From: Streptomyces diacarni
GTDB lineage: Bacteria > Actinomycetota > Actinomycetes > Streptomycetales > Streptomycetaceae
Assembly: GCF_003323715.1 (NCBI RefSeq)
Contig: NZ_QOIN01000024.1
Span: 96,449-160,448, forward strand
Reading direction: 5' to 3'
Length of the DNA: 64,000 nucleotides
Notes under the pieces: generated by a model
What the model was told of the DNA's origin: nothing
What the model saw: the letters and a program-made list of their open reading frames with translations, nothing else
Database searches by the model: none
In this document: positions 60,759 to 64,000 of the stretch, in pieces
Layout of the letters: each line of letters opens with the position of its first letter
How positions within the stretch are numbered: the first letter of the stretch is position 1
Program-made: the position numbers and the translations under genes

Positions 60759-61970
60759 ATGTCACGCATACGCAGAAAAGGAAACGGGCGTCCGGTCCTG
60801 GCCGCCGCGGCGCTCGCCGCGACACTGGCTCTGACCGCCACGGCCTGCGGCTCGGGCGACGACGACGCCAAGAAGACGGACGCCAAGCCCGCCGCCTCCG
60901 ACTCGGCACAGGACGCGGACGGTTCCGGCGGCGGGAAGGAGAAGATCGGCATCCCTGACAAGCTGCCGAAGGACCTTCCCACGTCGCTCAAGGACCTCGA
61001 CTCGTGGCGCGACGGAGCCTGGAAGAACTGGGACAAGGACCAGTGGGTGCGTGGCGCCAAGGACTTCATCAACCCCTACCTCAAGGGACACTGGGACCTG
61101 GGCCGGATGAAGAAGGCCGAGGACAACGAGAAGAAGGTCCCCGAGAACATCGAGAGCACGTCCGGGGCTGCCAACACCGCGGAGCCGCGTCCGGTCAAGG
61201 CGGAGGCCGTCAAGACTCCGTACACCCGTAACGCCGCTCCGGCGGGCAAGGTCTTCATGGACACCCCGGAAGGACCGATGGTCTGTTCCGGCACGGTCGT
61301 GAAGGACCCGCGCCACCCGGGCAAGTCCAACCTCGTGGCGACCGCGGGCCACTGCGTCCACTCGGGCCGCAGCGGTGGCTGGCTGCGCAACATCACCTTC
61401 ATCCCGGCCTTCAACGACCGGGGCCTGGACATGCCGTCGGTCAACAACGCCCCGCCGCAGGAGGTGGCGCCGTACGGCGAGTGGTGGGTCAAGTGGGCGC
61501 AGACCACCAACTACTGGATCCAAAAGGGTGCCAAGTCCGGTGGCGGCGGCTCTCAGCAGGACTTCGCCGTGCTCAGCGTCCAGCCGGTGAACAAGAGCGG
61601 CAAGTCGCTGGAGGAGACCGTCGGCAACGCCGTGAAGGCCAACTTCGACGCGCCCTCGCCCTCGCGCATCCGGGGCGTCAGCAACTACGGCTACCCGGCC
61701 GCACCACCGTTCGACGGCGCGAAGATGTACTCCTGCACGGACAAGCCGGGCGCGCTGACGATCGACCCGTCCGAGCCCGCGCTGTACCGCATCGGCTGCA
61801 CCATGACGGGTGGTTCCTCGGGTGGCGCCTGGCTGATCAAGGGAGCGGGCGGCAAGCCCGAGCTGATCTCGGTCAACTCCATCGGCCCGCACCCGGCCAC
61901 CTGGCTCGCAGGTCCGCGCCTGGGCAAGACGGCTGAGGCCGTCTTCGACGCGGCCAGCCAGAAGGGCTGA
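60759..61970 (+). CDS. Lipoprotein trypsin-like serine peptidase (copy 2)
   Basis: A 403-residue paralogue of the preceding gene. Same layout: lipobox Cys30, acidic linker with DGAWKNWDKDQW, and the triad in TAGHC, QQDFAVLS and GSSGGAW. The upstream CAGGGGGA leader matches the first copy, so promoter and ribosome binding site seem to be duplicated too. Each copy lies between its own terminators, so they are not a simple operon. Surface-anchored proteolysis is likely; substrates unknown. Confidence 0.88.
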   Translation: MSRIRRKGNGRPVLAAAALAATLALTATACGSGDDDAKKTDAKPAASDSAQDADGSGGGKEKIGIPDKLPKDLPTSLKDLDSWRDGAWKNWDKDQWVRGAKDFINPYLKGHWDLGRMKKAEDNEKKVPENIESTSGAANTAEPRPVKAEAVKTPYTRNAAPAGKVFMDTPEGPMVCSGTVVKDPRHPGKSNLVATAGHCVHSGRSGGWLRNITFIPAFNDRGLDMPSVNNAPPQEVAPYGEWWVKWAQTTNYWIQKGAKSGGGGSQQDFAVLSVQPVNKSGKSLEETVGNAVKANFDAPSPSRIRGVSNYGYPAAPPFDGAKMYSCTDKPGALTIDPSEPALYRIGCTMTGGSSGGAWLIKGAGGKPELISVNSIGPHPATWLAGPRLGKTAEAVFDAASQKG

Positions 61971-61990
61971 GCGGCACACCCCACGCACGC

Positions 61991-62038
61991 GCACATGAGG
62001 CTGCCCCCTCCCGCTTCGGAGGGGGCAGCCTCATGTGC
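61991..62038. terminator. Strong bidirectional terminator
   Basis: A perfect 21-bp inverted repeat (61991-62011, 62018-62038) with a 6-nt loop between convergent genes. Confidence 0.85.
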
Positions 62039-62097
62039 TTCCCGGTTCCGTTCCGTCCGTCCCGTTCACCGTGGCGAGCGGGTCAGGAGCCGGGGCC

Positions 62098-62121
62098 GGC
62101 GAGTGGCCGTGGCCACTCGCC
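62098..62121 (-). terminator. hflX-proximal hairpin
   Basis: Perfect 11-bp arms (62098-62108, 62111-62121) begin 6 bases past the hflX stop. Confidence 0.65.
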
Positions 62122-62126
62122 GGTCA

Positions 62127-63623
62127 CTACCCGGCCGCCGTCATCTGGAAGGCGCGCAGCTCGGCCGCGAGCTCCTCGTGTACCCGGGCCTTGAGCAGCG
62201 TGCCGTTCTCGGTGTGCTCCTCGGAGAGGACCTCACCCTGGGTGTGCACGCGGGAGACCAGCTTGCCCTCGGTGTAGGGCAGCAGCACCTCCAGCTCGAC
62301 GGACGGACGCGGCAGCTCGTCGTCGATCAGCTCCCGCAGCTCGTCGACGCCCTGCCCGGTACGGGCCGAGACGACCAGAGCGTGCTTCTCGGTGCGGAGG
62401 AGCCGCTGCAGGACGAGCGGATCGGCGGCGTCGGCCTTGTTGATCACCACGATCTCGGGCACGTCCTCCGCGCCGACATCCCTGACGACCTCGCGCACGG
62501 CCGCCAGCTGCTCCTCCGGCACCGGATGCGAGCCGTCGACCACGTGCAGGATCAGGTCCGAGTCGCCGACCTCCTCCATGGTGGAGCGGAACGCCTCCAC
62601 CAAGTGGTGCGGGAGGTGACGTACGAAGCCGACCGTGTCAGCCAGCGTGTACGCCCGCCCGCTGGGGGTCTCGGCCTTGCGGATGGTCGGATCCAGAGTG
62701 GCGAACAGCGCGTTCTCCACCAGGACGCCGGCCCCCGTCAGCCGGTTGAGCAGAGAGGACTTGCCCGCGTTGGTGTAGCCGGCGATGGCGACCGACGGCA
62801 CCTTGTTGCGCCTGCGGTCCTGCCGCTGCACATCGCGGCCGGTCTTCATGTCCGCGATCTCCCGGCGCATCTTGGCCATCTTCTCGCGGATGCGGCGCCG
62901 GTCCGTCTCGATCTTGGTCTCACCCGGACCACGGGTGGCCATACCGCCGCCCGCCGAGCCCGAGCCACCGCCACCCATCTGCCGGGAGAGCGACTGGCCC
63001 CAGCCGCGCAGCCTGGGAAGCATGTACTGCATCTGGGCCAGCGCGACCTGTGCCTTGCCCTCACGGGACTTGGCGTGCTGGGCGAAGATGTCGAGGATCA
63101 GCGCCGTCCGGTCGACGACCTTGACCTTGACCACGTCTTCGAGGTGAATGAGCTGCCCCGGGGTGAGTTCACCGTCGCACACCACCGTGTCGGCACCGGT
63201 CTCCAGGACGATGTCCCGCAGTTCCTCGGCCTTGCCGGAACCGATGTAGGTGGCCGCGTCGGGCTTGTCCCGCCGCTGGATCACACCGTCCAACACGAGG
63301 GCGCCCGCCGTTTCGGCCAGGGCTGCCAGCTCCGCGAGGGAGTTGTCCGCGTCCTGCGCCGTACCGGAGGTCCAGACGCCGACAAGCACCACGCGCTCCA
63401 GCCGGAGCTGCCGGTACTCGACCTCTGTGACGTCCTCCAGTTCGGTGGAGAGACCGGCCACTCGCCGCAGCGCCGCCCGCTCGGAGCGGTCGAACTGATC
63501 ACCGTCACGGTTTTCGTCGAGCGTGTGACTCAGAGCGACGTCCTCTTCCATCAGGGCGTCGGCTCGGCGGTTCGTCCTGGAGATGCGCTGGCCGTTCTGT
63601 GGAAGGGAAGAGGAGAGGGTCAA
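62127..63623 (-). CDS. hflX: GTPase HflX (ribosome-associated)
   Basis: A ribosome-splitting GTPase. The 498-residue product has the N-terminal HflX domain (GSGKAEELRDIV) and the G domain: GYTNAGKSS, DTVGFVRHLPHHLVEAF and INKAD, and a Gly-rich loop (MGGGGSGSAGGGMATRG) between. TTG start, with AAGGA just upstream; homologues also start TLSSSLP. Convergent with the protease genes. Confidence 0.94.
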   Translation of the reverse strand: MTLSSSLPQNGQRISRTNRRADALMEEDVALSHTLDENRDGDQFDRSERAALRRVAGLSTELEDVTEVEYRQLRLERVVLVGVWTSGTAQDADNSLAELAALAETAGALVLDGVIQRRDKPDAATYIGSGKAEELRDIVLETGADTVVCDGELTPGQLIHLEDVVKVKVVDRTALILDIFAQHAKSREGKAQVALAQMQYMLPRLRGWGQSLSRQMGGGGSGSAGGGMATRGPGETKIETDRRRIREKMAKMRREIADMKTGRDVQRQDRRRNKVPSVAIAGYTNAGKSSLLNRLTGAGVLVENALFATLDPTIRKAETPSGRAYTLADTVGFVRHLPHHLVEAFRSTMEEVGDSDLILHVVDGSHPVPEEQLAAVREVVRDVGAEDVPEIVVINKADAADPLVLQRLLRTEKHALVVSARTGQGVDELRELIDDELPRPSVELEVLLPYTEGKLVSRVHTQGEVLSEEHTENGTLLKARVHEELAAELRAFQMTAAG

Positions 63624-64000
63624 GTGGATCCTTAGGGTCGAGAGACATTTCCGTATCCGTCACAACGCCCCGGAGCCGGGGAAGATTCCCCGGACGGCCC
63701 CGCTCTTGTGCCGGGGCCGCGCCGTGCCGCCGCGCCGTGCGGTCACCAGATGGTCGCACGGCGCAGCGACGGCGGCACCCGTATTTGACGCTCCTCGGCG
63801 GACGCTCTCCCTCGGCGTCCTTCCGTAGGGCTGTGCACCATCGGGGGCGGTGTGGCGCTGTCCTGCGCCTCTCTCCTTCCCCCCGTTACCGTTTTCGCGG
63901 TCCTGCAATGGGACTCCCGGCCTCCGGGTCCGGCATGGCTTGTCCCCCCTGTCGAACAGATGATCCGGGGGGTGGTGCCACCGGCCCTGGAGGCACCGTG
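63624..64000. other. Upstream region of hflX to window end
   Basis: About 375 bases without a supported gene; the frames here are short and of no recognised family. It should hold the hflX promoter. Confidence 0.4.

Overview
The window reads as a chromosomal core segment of a Streptomyces or a close relative. It is very GC-rich, GTG and TTG starts are common, and it carries a run of Streptomyces core genes: sepH, hrdB, whiH, parC and parE, nrdR-nrdJ, lexA and hflX. I see no rRNA, tRNA, phage, insertion sequence or CRISPR array.

Layout. 1-13 kb: the 3' end of an FAD-linked sugar-lactone oxidase, a repeat-rich membrane protein, sepH (cell division), a rhodanese, a VOC protein, thymidine kinase, an alkaline-phosphatase-superfamily hydrolase with a DUF5998 protein, a fused GNAT/acyl-CoA-ligase protein acetyltransferase, HPr (ptsH), and a secreted M23 endopeptidase behind a c-di-AMP riboswitch. 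13-27 kb: an M16 peptidase pair, parC, a CobW-type GTPase, a sucrase/ferredoxin-like protein with a candidate iron box, a CitA/DcuS-type kinase without an adjacent response regulator, a DUF485 protein and parE. 27-38 kb: a small DUF7455 protein, a secreted trypsin-like protease, hrdB, a 1.3 kb gene-free stretch, whiH, an ABC ATPase-permease fusion with a degenerate ATPase, a NrtR-like Nudix regulator and a DUF4192 protein. 38-46 kb: a RecQ-like helicase fused to a ComFC-like phosphoribosyltransferase, two hypotheticals, rnhB, an ADP-ribosylglycohydrolase, a histidine phosphatase and a DUF4937 protein. 46-53 kb: nrdJ, nrdR with tandem NrdR boxes, lexA with an SOS box, and a DinG-type helicase. 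53-64 kb: a three-gene NIS siderophore operon (two IucA/IucC synthetases and an acyltransferase), two tandem lipoprotein trypsin-like proteases, and hflX.

Themes. DNA topology, deoxynucleotide supply and SOS repair are clustered (parC, parE, nrdRJ, lexA, dinG, recQ, rnhB, tdk). Envelope and development genes (sepH, whiH, M23 peptidase, proteases) are interspersed. Several otherwise conserved proteins (WhiH, ADP-ribosylglycohydrolase, siderophore acyltransferase, IucA/IucC, the ABC fusion and the first hypothetical) carry low-complexity or tandem-repeat insertions, which looks like a habit of this genome.

The most unusual points are the ABC fusion whose catalytic Glu is Gln and whose H-loop His appears to be Arg, the RecQ-ComFC fusion with paired perfect DnaA boxes in its divergent promoter, the siderophore operon without amine-precursor genes, the 24-bp repeat mini-ORF coupled to dinG, and the orphan kinase locus.
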